NCBI GenBank assembly: GCA_035345875.1
Contig: DAORDH010000008.1
Location: 62,001 to 126,000 of the forward strand
Direction of reading: 5' to 3'
Length of the DNA: 64,000 nucleotides
Origin: UBA2033 sp035345875
GTDB lineage: Bacteria > Spirochaetota > Leptospiria > Leptospirales > Leptospiraceae
This document shows positions 53,401-62,012 of the stretch, piece after piece (position 1 is the stretch's first letter; each line of letters begins with the position of its first letter). A model generated the notes under the pieces. That model was not told the DNA's origin. It ran no database searches and worked only from the letters and a program-made list of their open reading frames with translations. A program made the translations under genes and the position numbers.

Positions 53401-54147
53401 GATTAACAGGATAAAGCCTATTAGCCTCTGATCAGGAGGGAAAATACGTGTGGCTTCAATGTTATAAGAAGCATAAACTGTAAAATAAAGTAGAGCAAAA
53501 GAAGAAGCGATCAGTCCAAGTCCAAATGTAGAATATTTTTTAGTTCTAAATATTTTATCCCCACCAAAATAAACTCCAATCGATAAAACGAACATACCAA
53601 TTACTTTCGTAAATGGACCAATCCAATCGTAAGCAAGTCGTAAGAAAAAACTAAAACCAACTACAAGTAATAAGAGACCGATCTTATTTAAAAGATTAAC
53701 TCCTAAAAACTCTTCTAATGGTATATTTCCAACTTTAGATTGAAACCAGCTTTTTAAATCATCGATAAAGTCAGGACTAGACTCTTTTCTGGAATAAGTT
53801 TCTTTTACTTGAGACACTGGTCTCGGTTTATAAGTGACTTCTTCTTTTTGCGTCGAATTGTTTTGAAGAAGGCTTGGTCGAATAATGGTTGGCTTAGTTT
53901 CTTTTGGAATAGGTTGAGGCTCTAGTTTTTCTTCTTGAATTGCCTCATAGGATTCAGTGATTGGTGACGTTAGTTCTGGCTCTAATGCGGTATCACTGGT
54001 TTGTTCTTCTTTTAGATTTTTTTCGTATTTCTGAACTGCTAAATCAAGCTTTGCTCGGAGATGTTTTAAATCTCCTTGCAAAGTTTCCATTTTATTTTCA
54101 ATGGACGCAATCTCGGAATAGAGTTTCCTAAGTTCGTCCGATTGCAT
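50398..54147 (-). CDS. Giant DUF2339 polytopic membrane protein
   Basis: The 1249-aa protein starts with a coiled coil (about residues 1-55), an acidic/proline linker to about 135, then VNLLNKIGLLLLVVGFSFFL, which opens a DUF2339 membrane domain of more than thirty hydrophobic helices and continues to the end (FVIASFVYARFKDRL). DUF2339 proteins have no established function. It directly abuts the BI-1 gene and precedes the UshA-like gene, probably in one operon with plsC. Confidence 0.85.
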   Translation of the reverse strand: MQSDELRKLYSEIASIENKMETLQGDLKHLRAKLDLAVQKYEKNLKEEQTSDTALEPELTSPITESYEAIQEEKLEPQPIPKETKPTIIRPSLLQNNSTQKEEVTYKPRPVSQVKETYSRKESSPDFIDDLKSWFQSKVGNIPLEEFLGVNLLNKIGLLLLVVGFSFFLRLAYDWIGPFTKVIGMFVLSIGVYFGGDKIFRTKKYSTFGLGLIASSFALLYFTVYASYNIEATRIFPPDQRLIGFILLILTSSFVIGASLKYNEEILTSFAYFLGFLTISINENSDFNYFSMATVGLLAVSLIVIMTIRKWKYLTGVGIIATYANYWLYASGLPRTENGYLIKISETGHNYYVESILYLLFFWIIFFISTFTMKVVDKKTERVCSAINIVNAFSFFVMLGYVKPEPSEWGPFIVNMSLGTIYIIGAFAGKKYKRDFLWNSSLVLGITLITLAIPSKFSEYGHVFGWLLESIVLIGLGFVYREAYLKNLGYTVLVLNLVRFFTLPYGAVYIFESVNFPTLYFDFNRGMLYVLMILSFYGMILFSKKFYSAWSKLDKFAYNGFGLFATFTLVLFSIDLIQKPYQAFLLIPASGLLLYISLLSKNRNFYYSSFGLMIISLLLSIPLFFKSSPEINQIDQAISFSLVLVGSSIQYFLAKENVLLRRYSHILSVNIIDQRQVPFLKVLFFKGETFLWVSLFSILGLVLKDFSPYLHSIVLIGIVCLFFLVNYKYQQGLKQGSLLSGFIFLVGIYRYGLYREDVKLALSDKGLIAFTNLFPFWISGIFVLFNSNKIGITLEIKKILHPIIISATTFSAMLIGDIFIDPPYRLTYAAINSLLLVLAYKKEENLIFIYNSLLITFFTLFLGIADMVFSKKSPVGLYEYMNLVTYTITSFGTAGLIYIFTLDLFSRIFSYIQSILIGFCFILVVVPVEYRSIAFAILHLGHLFFLFRFQMQKYYDYAYLTLLISVLYFLNHTNFPSGSIQEDPTRVALIIGYSVLSILQTVFIFAKDTLSRNRIIYYILTISILFWSIYIVSEIHFSLFFFAIFVYISAFIIQKYHFPEVLHSYYYPLLLTMVYFLYMTLGNNSNVSGGMNVKDFTIGTFTLLLLLISVKNVETYKSKQTDFIPNKYSFENIVTLSLFLEFILLTMTVVDVRFWSLIWTLEAIVFIGYGVYRNKTLIRYAGIGLIGLAVLKIAFWDLQNLKENVRVLVLISIGGLFVIASFVYARFKDRLFSNSEDNKGLPQDNDPKN

Positions 54148-54846
54148 TTATCTTCTGCGACCAAAGATTCGGAGTAAATAAAGAAATAAATTTATAAAGT
54201 CTAGATACAGTGTAAGAGCTCCCATAATTGCTTCTTTCTGGTCTTCTTCTGTTCCTTCATTTCCAATGATATTCATGTTTTTTATTTTCTGAGTATCATA
54301 GGCCGTTAGCCCCACAAATAAAATAACACCAATATAAGTTGTAATCCAGTAAATTGCCTCACTCTTCATAAATAAATTTACAACAGAAGCAAGAATCAAT
54401 CCAATTAATGCCATCATAAATAAATTACCAAGCTTTGTAAGGTCGGATTTAGTTACATATCCATAAAAACTTGTAAGTGCGAAAGTTCCTGCAGTAATAT
54501 AAAATGTAGAACTAATAGAAGCTGAGGTATAAACTACAAAAATTATAGAAAAGGTTAAACCGTTAAGTGCCGCATAAAAAAGAAAAACGAAAGTTGCCAC
54601 AGTTGCATTCATCTTCTGCACAAGACCAGATAAAGTCGCAACTAAGATGAATTCTCCAATTAATAAACCGTAGAATACGAAAGAGTTGCCAACGACTATT
54701 CTAAGTGCTGTTTCGCTAGAGGCAACTAACATAGATACAATCCCAGTTAGTCCTAATGCTACTGACATCCAGCTATAAACTTTAACGATAAATCTCTGCT
54801 GCTCCGCCATAACTTGAGCGGGACTCATTGAATAACTTTGATTCAT
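54148..54846 (-). CDS. Bax inhibitor-1 family membrane protein
   Basis: The 232-aa protein has seven hydrophobic helices and the BI-1/YccA pattern: FIVKVYSWMSVALGLTGIVS at the N-terminus and the conserved VGLTAYDTQKIKNM and LYLDFINLFLYLLRIFGRR at the C-terminus, where the Asp residues form the pH-sensing pair in bacterial homologues. It may act as a calcium leak channel or stress protein. It begins 11 bases after plsC. Confidence 0.93.
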   Translation of the reverse strand: MNQSYSMSPAQVMAEQQRFIVKVYSWMSVALGLTGIVSMLVASSETALRIVVGNSFVFYGLLIGEFILVATLSGLVQKMNATVATFVFLFYAALNGLTFSIIFVVYTSASISSTFYITAGTFALTSFYGYVTKSDLTKLGNLFMMALIGLILASVVNLFMKSEAIYWITTYIGVILFVGLTAYDTQKIKNMNIIGNEGTEEDQKEAIMGALTLYLDFINLFLYLLRIFGRRR

Positions 54847-54857
54847 AAAAATATCCT

Positions 54858-55685
54858 TTATAATTTTGTTGCAAATCGACGAGGTTTGCCTCTTCTTTCT
54901 GGATGTGTTGTTAAGAAGTAAACTCTCTTTTCTAATTCTTCTGTTAACATCTTTGCGGCTTTCTTTTCTGCTTCTTTTGGAAATTCATCCGGTAAGATTG
55001 GAACCCCAATATTGTATTTGATGATAGTATTTCTAGTTTGCCCAGAGAGGATGGCTTGTGGGGTGGACATATTCCATGCACCAGAAATTCCACTCGGAAT
55101 AATAGGAACGTTTGCGCGTATCGCAATTTTTGCTGCCATTGCTTTGAATGGTCCCATGACTCCACTTAAAGTTCTAGTTCCTTCCGGGAATATGGAAACA
55201 ATTTCACCTGATTTTAAAATAGATACCATGTAATTTTCTAATTCTTCGTAATAAGCAACAGCGGACTTTGCATCTTCTCCGTGATAGTTGCGGATAATCG
55301 GCATTCCCCCCCATTTTTGAATTTGGTGAGAATACACATCCCCGATAGTGTTTAAATATTTTTCTAATCCCTCTTTTAGAAAACTGAAAGGAGGGGATAC
55401 TAAAGGAGAGTTTTTTGCATTCATCATTTTAATAATTGCTTCTTGTGGATTGAAGACTTCATTTTTACCAAGGAATACAACTTTTCTAGGAATATAAAGA
55501 CCAATAACAGGAATATCAAGTGAGTCTGTATGATTGCATACCAAAACTGCACCACCCTTGCTTGGAACATGCTCGCTTCCCGTTACTTCCACTTTATAAA
55601 TCATTTCCATGATTCCTTTTATAATCGTTGCTGGAACTTCTCGGGGAATAAAAAAAGGTTCTAAAAATTTTGTAATTTCTTCCAT
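54858..55685 (-). CDS. plsC: 1-acyl-sn-glycerol-3-phosphate acyltransferase family
   Basis: The 275-aa protein has the HX4D catalytic motif in LVCNHTDSLDIPVIGLY, the substrate motif IVSIFPEGTRTLSG and PIIPSGISGAW. PlsC makes phosphatidate for phospholipid synthesis; other lysophospholipid acyltransferases of the family cannot be excluded. It has no clear membrane helix at the N-terminus. First gene of the four-gene minus-strand run to 49359. Confidence 0.85.
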   Translation of the reverse strand: MEEITKFLEPFFIPREVPATIIKGIMEMIYKVEVTGSEHVPSKGGAVLVCNHTDSLDIPVIGLYIPRKVVFLGKNEVFNPQEAIIKMMNAKNSPLVSPPFSFLKEGLEKYLNTIGDVYSHQIQKWGGMPIIRNYHGEDAKSAVAYYEELENYMVSILKSGEIVSIFPEGTRTLSGVMGPFKAMAAKIAIRANVPIIPSGISGAWNMSTPQAILSGQTRNTIIKYNIGVPILPDEFPKEAEKKAAKMLTEELEKRVYFLTTHPERRGKPRRFATKL

Positions 55686-55876
55686 TTATAACTCACTCTT
55701 TAATCACAGATTAAATTCAATAGGGGAAATGATAAAGTAATTTTTCAAGTTCCCAAAATGGTTTATTCGCTTTTCTAATTTGCATAAATACCAAATTTAC
55801 GTTAAAAAAATTGAATCTAGTAAAAATTTCTTTTATTTTAAGAACTACTTTCTTATCTATTAATTGAGAGGCTACA

Positions 55877-57295
55877 ATGAGCGAAATTAAAACCTTTGGT
55901 GAATTAAAAAAAAGCAATTATATCGAAAGATCAATTAAAATAGAAATGGCAGAGAATCTTTCTGCAAAATTAGCTCGAAAAGAAAACATCTTTCCAAAAA
56001 TTCATGGCTATGAAGATACAGTGATCCCACAACTTGTAAATGCAATTCTATCCGGGCATAATATTGTAATGCTTGGAGAAAAAGGGCAAGCAAAGAGTCG
56101 AATCATGAGAGCCTTAATAAACCTTCTCGATGAAAAAATTCCAGTCATCAAAGGAACAGAAATTCCAGAATCTCCCTTTCATCCTATCACTGCAAAAGGA
56201 AAAAAGATAATCAAAGAGGTAGGGGATAACACAGAGTTAGTCTGGCTCACAAGGGAAGAACGTTATGGAGAAAGACTCGCACCAGGTGCTCGAATCGGAG
56301 ATATCATAGGAGATCTAGATCCTTCTCGTATCGTAAATGGCGAACCTCTTTCTTCTGAAGGAGCAGTTCATTTTGGTTTACTTCCCAGAATGAATCGAGG
56401 AATTTTTGCAGTGAATGAAATGCCTGATCTTGATTATCTTGTGCAAGTTTCGCTTTTTAATATTTTAGAAGAGGCTGATATTCAAATTCGTGGAATTCCA
56501 ATTCGATTTCCGTTAGACGTTATGGTTTGCTTCACTGCAAATCCAGATGATTATTCTAGAAGTGGAAAAATTATATCACAGTTAAAAGATCGAATTGGTT
56601 CTGAAATCAGAACACATTATCCCAAGACAAGACAAATCGGACTTGAGATCACGCGTCAAGAAATCAATCTTCCTCTTAAAACACCGGAAGTGATTGTTCC
56701 ACCATTCATCGAAGAAATTATTGAAGAAATTACAATTCAAGCTAGAAGCTCTCATCTAGTAAACCAAAAGTCTGGTGTGAGTGCTAGACTTTCCATTGCA
56801 AACTATGAGGTAGCCGTTAGCTCTGCAAGAAAACGTGCTCTTCATTTCGCAGATACCACTGGATATGTGAGACTTACTGATCTTGGAAATATTTTCGCTT
56901 CTTGTTCCGGCAAAATAGAATTAGACCCGTATAGAGACGAAGCTGTAAGTGAATACCAAGTTGTATTAAAGCTGTTAGAACAAGCAACTAGAGTTGTATT
57001 TGAAGAGTATTTTCCTCCTAAAGCATATTCTCAAAATTTTAACGACATAGCAAAGCAAATTTATGCGTTAGGCAAATTAGAGATTTCAGATTTAATGCCC
57101 GTAAATAGCTACAGAGCACTTCTGAAAACAGTTCCAGCTCTCTGGGATTTACTCCATGAAAAAGGAATGGATATAGAAGATCATTTATTTGTCACAGGAG
57201 TAGAATTTATTTTAGAAGGGCTTGCTTCCACACAAAAGCTTTCAAGAAGAAGACTTGGTGAAATATCTACCTTTAAAACGATAGACGCTTATTGA
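55877..57295 (+). CDS. ChlI/MoxR-type AAA+ ATPase
   Basis: The 472-aa protein resembles the magnesium-chelatase ChlI-like group. It has Walker A MLGEKGQAKSRIMRAL (about residue 65), a Walker B-like segment GIFAVNEMPDL with Asn in place of the usual Asp but Glu kept, sensor CFTANPDDYSRSGKI and LKDRIGSEIRTHYP. I recall the Asn-Glu form and the DRxGSxIRTHYP segment as normal for this subgroup. Family members usually act with a VWA-domain protein; none is encoded next to it here. GAGAGG precedes the ATG. Confidence 0.85.
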   Translation: MSEIKTFGELKKSNYIERSIKIEMAENLSAKLARKENIFPKIHGYEDTVIPQLVNAILSGHNIVMLGEKGQAKSRIMRALINLLDEKIPVIKGTEIPESPFHPITAKGKKIIKEVGDNTELVWLTREERYGERLAPGARIGDIIGDLDPSRIVNGEPLSSEGAVHFGLLPRMNRGIFAVNEMPDLDYLVQVSLFNILEEADIQIRGIPIRFPLDVMVCFTANPDDYSRSGKIISQLKDRIGSEIRTHYPKTRQIGLEITRQEINLPLKTPEVIVPPFIEEIIEEITIQARSSHLVNQKSGVSARLSIANYEVAVSSARKRALHFADTTGYVRLTDLGNIFASCSGKIELDPYRDEAVSEYQVVLKLLEQATRVVFEEYFPPKAYSQNFNDIAKQIYALGKLEISDLMPVNSYRALLKTVPALWDLLHEKGMDIEDHLFVTGVEFILEGLASTQKLSRRRLGEISTFKTIDAY

Positions 57296-57681
57296 TCACT
57301 TCATTTTTATTTTTGCCAAACGACAATCATTCAAAATATCATTTTTTGTAGATTGTCATTTGGTATCCCCAAAAAAGAACGAACACATTTCTTAGATTAT
57401 ATAGTTTCTTAAGATGCAGAAAAAGCTTATAAAAAGTATAAAATCTGCAAATATTTAAGGAAAGGAAAAAGGAGAAGATGCTTTGACTTGTTGCCTGCAT
57501 TTCCTTGGTTAGAAGAATTTTATATCTAAATCCAAAAAAACTTTTTTTAAGAGATTAACTTTTACTAGCTTTTGTTATTTTTATAAGAATAAATTTCTTT
57601 GATTGTATCAGATAAATTCACAACTGATTCCAATCAACACAACTACAATCTTTACTAAAATAAGAATTCTTTTAGAGCCAA
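57296..57681. other. Intergenic region between convergent genes, 386 bases
   Basis: No gene is supported. A hairpin near its left end may terminate the AAA+ ATPase transcript. The rest is AT-rich and without recognised signals. Confidence 0.45.
57316..57363 (+). terminator. Stem-loop after the AAA+ ATPase gene
   Basis: CCAAACGACAATC (57316-57328) pairs with GATTGTCATTTGG (57351-57363) with one C-A mismatch, across a 22-base loop. It lies 20 bases after the stop codon. No T-run follows, so efficiency is uncertain. Confidence 0.45.
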
Positions 57682-58149
57682 TTACTCTTTTAAATCCATT
57701 AATAAACCACGGATTTTTTCTAACTGTTTCAAAAGACTAAATGCAGAATTTTGTGGGCTTAGCATTGTAGAGGCAAGTATTTGAATATTTTCATCAATAA
57801 TTTTTACAGTCATTAAAATCTTTTTATCATTTCGTCCACGTTGCTTTGCTTGCACAAGCTGAGTATTGTTTTTTAAAATAGAATTTGTGATATCTTTCAC
57901 TAACTTTTTGTATTCGGTTAAATTTTCATGGCTTGGTAAATTCAAAAAGCGCTTTTCCATTTCGGGAAGTTTCTGCCAGAGCTCATTAATCTCTCTAGTT
58001 TCCTCTTTATCAGAAGGAACAATTGATTCTAATATAGATAAAAAAGTATTTTCTTTATCTTTGATCTTTGAGGAACTATCAGATTTAATTCCTTTTGAAT
58101 TCTTATCGGCTATCGTTTTAGGTTTATCTGTGTTAATCGAAAATTGCAT
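57682..58149 (-). CDS. YaaR/DUF327-like protein
   Basis: The 155-aa protein has a disordered N-terminus and then the DUF327 helical pattern: FLNLPSHENLTEYKKLVKDI, ILKNNTQLVQAKQRGRNDKK, KIIDENIQILASTMLSPQNS and LLKQLEKIRGLLMDL. YaaR has no firmly known role. Its start overlaps the bactofilin stop by one base, so it probably works in the same morphogenetic module (inference). Confidence 0.7.
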   Translation of the reverse strand: MQFSINTDKPKTIADKNSKGIKSDSSSKIKDKENTFLSILESIVPSDKEETREINELWQKLPEMEKRFLNLPSHENLTEYKKLVKDITNSILKNNTQLVQAKQRGRNDKKILMTVKIIDENIQILASTMLSPQNSAFSLLKQLEKIRGLLMDLKE

Positions 58150-58487
58150 TATGGGTTAACCGTGCATTTGCCCTCGAAGAGAACTCCTTCTTCGATAAAT
58201 AATTTTGGAGTAATGATATCTCCATATAATCTACAAGTAGATAATAGAACCACTCTTTCGGAAGCATAAATATTTCCATGAATCTCTCCACCTGCCACAA
58301 CAACACGAGCTTTTATATCTGTATTCACAATACCCGTTTTTCCAATAATTACTTTTCCATCTGTTTCAATGAGTCCTCTAAATTTGCCATCAATACGAAT
58401 TAAACCAGATAATTTAAACTCTCCATAAAATTCTGATCCTTCCCCGATGATACTATTTACTGAAAACTCTTCTTGCTCTTCATTCAT
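58149..58487 (-). CDS. Bactofilin
   Basis: Bactofilins form nucleotide-free cytoskeletal polymers that localise wall enzymes. The 112-aa protein has the beta-helix repeats of the family: SIIGEGSEFYGEFKLSGLIR, IDGKFRGLIETDGKVIIGKT, GIVNTDIKARVVVAGGEIHG and LLSTCRLYGDIITPKLFIEE. It follows the M23 peptidase gene by nine bases, a pairing known in many bacteria that curve or shape the wall. Confidence 0.95.
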   Translation of the reverse strand: MNEEQEEFSVNSIIGEGSEFYGEFKLSGLIRIDGKFRGLIETDGKVIIGKTGIVNTDIKARVVVAGGEIHGNIYASERVVLLSTCRLYGDIITPKLFIEEGVLFEGKCTVNP

Positions 58488-58496
58488 ATAAAATTC

Positions 58497-59483
58497 CTAA
58501 TTTTGAACCTGATTTAAAAAGGAGTAAGGATTTAAAGGATTAGTCCCAACGTGGACTTCATAATGTAAGTGGAAAATAGAACTACCAGATGTTTTTCCAA
58601 CATATCCTAATATATCTCCCTTTGATACCATTTCTCCTTTCTTAACCTGTAATCTCTCTAAATTTGAATAGATTGTCTTCCATCCATATTTATGTATAAT
58701 CTTAATAAAATAACCTGTAGATTCTGTATAACCTGTTTCATAAATTTCTCCTGGTGCAGTTGCAACTACTTCTGTCCCTGGAAAAGTTCCTATATCAATT
58801 CCATTGTTTATTACTTCCCGACCTGTAATAGAAGAAAAATATTTTCCAAATGGAAATAATATATAACCTCTTGTCGGCCAAAGAGAAGGTGTATTTTTGA
58901 TAATGGATTTTCTTTGTTTAATCGTCTTTATAATTTCTTTTGTAAGCTCTGCAGATTTTTTTAAATAATAAATATCTGATTTTAAAGTGTATGTCTCTGG
59001 TATAATATCTGAATTGGAATCAAAAACTCCAAGAGGAAGTTTGGATTTGTCAGTCATTCCAACTTTATTTGGATCCCCACCCAATTTTATATACAATCTA
59101 GAAACTCTTTGATGGTAGTAGGAACTTATATCATGTAATAAATTCATTTCAGATTTTAATTTTAGAGATTGCTTTTGAAAATCTCCACTTGATATTTTCA
59201 ATTCTTCCATTTCATGGACGCGTCCACTGTGACCCAAAACAATAATTGCCGAGGTCCCAATAAGTCCTCCAATGATCAGAAAAAAAATTGTAATAGCTTT
59301 ATATGTAATACTAATTTTAAAACTTGGTTTCTCGTTGTGTGGTATAACCATTACAGTGAGAAACTCTTTTCTTTTTTTTATGATCCGATCTTTAGATTGA
59401 ATCAGGAATAGTTTCAAGCTATTTAGTTCTTCCTGAATCTTTTTATAAATAGATTGGATATATTCTTTAATTTTAAATTTCAC
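58497..59483 (-). CDS. M23-family (LytM) peptidase with membrane anchor
   Basis: The 328-aa protein has a cytoplasmic N-terminal coiled segment, a membrane helix (ITIFFLIIGGLIGTSAIIVL), a periplasmic coiled coil and a C-terminal M23 domain. The zinc-site segments are visible only in part: NNGIDIGTFPGTEVVATAPG has Asn/Ile where the first HxxxD His is expected, while the late IFHLHYEVHV keeps HxH. Loss of the first His ligand is common in non-catalytic LytM factors, so this may regulate another hydrolase. It pairs with bactofilin. Confidence 0.9.
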   Translation of the reverse strand: MKFKIKEYIQSIYKKIQEELNSLKLFLIQSKDRIIKKRKEFLTVMVIPHNEKPSFKISITYKAITIFFLIIGGLIGTSAIIVLGHSGRVHEMEELKISSGDFQKQSLKLKSEMNLLHDISSYYHQRVSRLYIKLGGDPNKVGMTDKSKLPLGVFDSNSDIIPETYTLKSDIYYLKKSAELTKEIIKTIKQRKSIIKNTPSLWPTRGYILFPFGKYFSSITGREVINNGIDIGTFPGTEVVATAPGEIYETGYTESTGYFIKIIHKYGWKTIYSNLERLQVKKGEMVSKGDILGYVGKTSGSSIFHLHYEVHVGTNPLNPYSFLNQVQN

Positions 59484-59581
59484 GATAAAACCTTAATCTA
59501 AAAGACCAAATGAAAGCTTAATTCTAAAATGTAGAATCCAGAATTTTTCTGTATTCTACAAGAATATCTTTACTTTGACTT

Positions 59582-61909
59582 TTATTTCATTACCTTCACA
59601 TCTCTTAATTTAAGATTGTCTCTATTTAAAACACGAATCGATACTTCATTATTATCCTGAGATCTTTTAGTGAGGTAAATTTTGTTTTTCTTAAATGCAA
59701 TTTCACAATCAGGATTAATTGGATCGCTACTTCTCATTTCAAATGTTAAGTCATCTTTAAATTGAGCTAGATAGTATTTACCATCCTTAAATTCTACAGC
59801 ATATATCTTGTTATTTTGTTCTTTTAAAAATGATCTCCAGAAAATGACTTCATTTGTCTGTTTAATAAGCTTCAAACTATCTTTGTCTAAAAGTGCTAAG
59901 TGGTGAGTATCAGAATTTAGAACGTCATTTGCCTTATAGCTCATAACCACAACTCCTGTTCCCAATTCTTTAAACTCTTTTCCACAAACTTTTTTAAAAG
60001 GACTCTGAAAGAGCTCATCATCATTTTCAGTATCAACTGCCCACATTTCAGAACTATAATGACCTTCTGCTAAAAATTCCTTAACCTTCAAAAAGACAAT
60101 TTTTTCTCCCACTACGTTTTCACTGTTTTCGACCTTGTCTTTTTCTTTGATTTTTAGCTCAGTTAGTTCCTTTTGCATTTTTTTGATTTCTTCCTTCGTT
60201 GTAGGAAGTTTCTCATCAGCCTTCTTAGCAGGTGGAGCTACGACGGTTTTAGGAGCTTCTTTCTTTGGCTCTTCTACTTTCTTAGCAGGTTCAACTGGCT
60301 TTGACTCTTTTGCTACCGGTTTCTCTTCATTAGCCGCTTTTTTTGGTTCTGATTTTGCTTCGTTGATTGCTACTGTTTTAGCGTCTTTGCTATCCTTTGT
60401 AGTTTTAGATTCTTCTTTTGCTGTTTCTTTCGCAGGCTCTTTACTTTCCTTTGCAGCCTCTTTCGCTGGATTTGCAGTCTTAGAATCTTTGGTAGGCTCT
60501 TTTACTGTCTCAACTAGTTTGGCATCTTTGGTTGTATTCGAATTTGATTTTTCTTCTTTCGGTTTATCCTCATTAGCCGCTTTCTTTGGTTCTGATTTTG
60601 CTTCGTTGATTACTACTGTTTTTGAGTCCTTGCTATCCTTTGTAGTTTTAGGTTCTTCTTTTGCTGTTTCCTTCGCAGGCTCTTTACTTTCCTTTGCAGC
60701 CTCTTTCGTTGGATTTGCAGTCTTAGAATCTTTGGTAGGTTCTTTTACTGTTTCAACTAGTTTGGCATCTTTGGTCGTATTCGAATTTGATTTTTCTTCT
60801 TTCGGTTTATCCTCATTAGCTGCTTTCTTTGGTTCTGATTTTGCTTCATTGATTACTACTGTTTTTGAGTCCTTGCTATCCTTTGTAGTTTTAGGCTCTT
60901 CTTTTGCTGTTTCCTTCGCAGGTTCCTTACTTTCTTTGACAGCCTCTTTAGCAGACTCCTTACTACTCTTTGAGTCTTCTTGCGGTTTATTTGAATTTTC
61001 CGCTTTCTTCGGTTCTATTGTTTTTGGATCTTCATCAGTTTTAGTTTTCTTAGAGTCAGTTGTATTCTCCTTGGCTTTTTCAACGAGCTCCACTTTTTTC
61101 TCAATAATTTTCTTCTCTTCTTTTATAACAGTTCCATCAGTTTTATTTTTTTTATCGTCTGGCTTCTTTTTTGTTTCTGTTATGTTTTCTTTCGGAATAT
61201 CAGAGCTAGGGATTTTTTCTTTTATCTGTTTGATTTTTTCTTTTTCCACTACTGGATTTTTTCCTGTTGTGGTAGTTGTAGTTTCTTCTTTCTTTTCCTC
61301 TTTCGGCTTATTTTCTGAAACCTCTGGAATCTTATTAGGATCTTCGGAATATTTGATAGGAATTACAATTTGAGTATTTCCAGGCCACTCACTGAATTTT
61401 CTACTTATTCCAACTTTATTTTTAGTCAACGCTGCAACTAACGACTTTGTATAACGTTTTTTAATGCGATCTAATTTATTTCTATTTTGTGCGTTGTAAT
61501 AAAGAACTTCCATGACTAATACATCTGCATTCTTTTCAGTGTATTCGAAGGAACTTTGAATGTAGGCATTTAATATTCTTTTAATAGAATTGATATGCCC
61601 ATAACTTGCATTTTTATTTAATGCAAGGATATCACCACCAAACTTACCTTTTTCATCAGAGTAAAATCGCTGTAAGGTGAAACCTTTGTAATTAATTGGT
61701 TTGTCTGTTTGTATAACTAGATTGTGTAAGCCTTTTCCAATTTCTGCTTCTATCGCTTTTAATTCCGGGGTTGCAAATTTGTCAGAACGATTTTCAAATT
61801 TTGCATAGGGAGATTTACGGATTTCCTCTTCTCCTAAAACAACTTTCGACTGAGCATATAGGGTGGCTTGTAAAAGAAAGACTATCGTGATTAGATAAAT
61901 ATTTTTCAT
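59582..61909 (-). CDS. P83/100-family protein with Lys/Glu-rich repeat core
   Basis: The family is known from the Borrelia P83/100 antigen, with conserved N- and C-terminal domains and a variable charged centre. The 775-aa protein has a signal peptide (MKNIYLITIVFLLQATLYAQ), an N-terminal domain to about residue 185 (KGFTLQRFYSDEKGKFGGDI, ILNAYIQSSFEYTEKNADVL), a charged core of about 390 residues that includes 2.5 copies of an 81-residue repeat, and a C-terminal beta-rich domain (about 600-775) ending NRDNLKLRDVKVMK. Location is probably periplasmic or surface-associated. Function is unknown. Confidence 0.75.
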   Translation of the reverse strand: MKNIYLITIVFLLQATLYAQSKVVLGEEEIRKSPYAKFENRSDKFATPELKAIEAEIGKGLHNLVIQTDKPINYKGFTLQRFYSDEKGKFGGDILALNKNASYGHINSIKRILNAYIQSSFEYTEKNADVLVMEVLYYNAQNRNKLDRIKKRYTKSLVAALTKNKVGISRKFSEWPGNTQIVIPIKYSEDPNKIPEVSENKPKEEKKEETTTTTTGKNPVVEKEKIKQIKEKIPSSDIPKENITETKKKPDDKKNKTDGTVIKEEKKIIEKKVELVEKAKENTTDSKKTKTDEDPKTIEPKKAENSNKPQEDSKSSKESAKEAVKESKEPAKETAKEEPKTTKDSKDSKTVVINEAKSEPKKAANEDKPKEEKSNSNTTKDAKLVETVKEPTKDSKTANPTKEAAKESKEPAKETAKEEPKTTKDSKDSKTVVINEAKSEPKKAANEDKPKEEKSNSNTTKDAKLVETVKEPTKDSKTANPAKEAAKESKEPAKETAKEESKTTKDSKDAKTVAINEAKSEPKKAANEEKPVAKESKPVEPAKKVEEPKKEAPKTVVAPPAKKADEKLPTTKEEIKKMQKELTELKIKEKDKVENSENVVGEKIVFLKVKEFLAEGHYSSEMWAVDTENDDELFQSPFKKVCGKEFKELGTGVVVMSYKANDVLNSDTHHLALLDKDSLKLIKQTNEVIFWRSFLKEQNNKIYAVEFKDGKYYLAQFKDDLTFEMRSSDPINPDCEIAFKKNKIYLTKRSQDNNEVSIRVLNRDNLKLRDVKVMK
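60345..60955. repeat. 243-bp tandem repeat array in the P83/100 gene
   Basis: Units start at 60345, 60588 and 60831 (each begins GGTTCTGATTTTGCTTC on the plus strand), giving an exact 243-base period, 81 codons. Two units are nearly identical at DNA level and the third is partial from about 60955. The encoded unit includes KESKEPAKETAKEEPKTTKD and NSNTTKDAKLVETVKEPTKD. Copy number is likely to vary between strains. Confidence 0.93.
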
Positions 61910-62012
61910 AAAAAAATTCTTTTCCTAATTTAATATTCATAAATTGCAAGTAAAGTGCAATCCTTTTACATTTCAGATTGACAGATTTTTTTGAAAACAC
62001 GATATCCTTCCC

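Noticed and set aside
55717..55917. 66-codon minus-strand frame between plsC and the AAA+ gene
   Set aside because: It overlaps the 5' end of the well-supported AAA+ gene, has no recognisable domain and no convincing start.
60345..60955. Regular repeats considered as a CRISPR array
   Set aside because: The 243-bp period without short direct repeats and unique spacers, and the in-frame coding of every unit, show a protein repeat.
60135..61373. A 412-codon plus-strand open frame antisense to the P83/100 gene
   Set aside because: It is the mirror of Lys/Glu/Ser-rich repeats, reads as low-complexity Ser/Phe sequence, lacks a ribosome binding site and has no domain.
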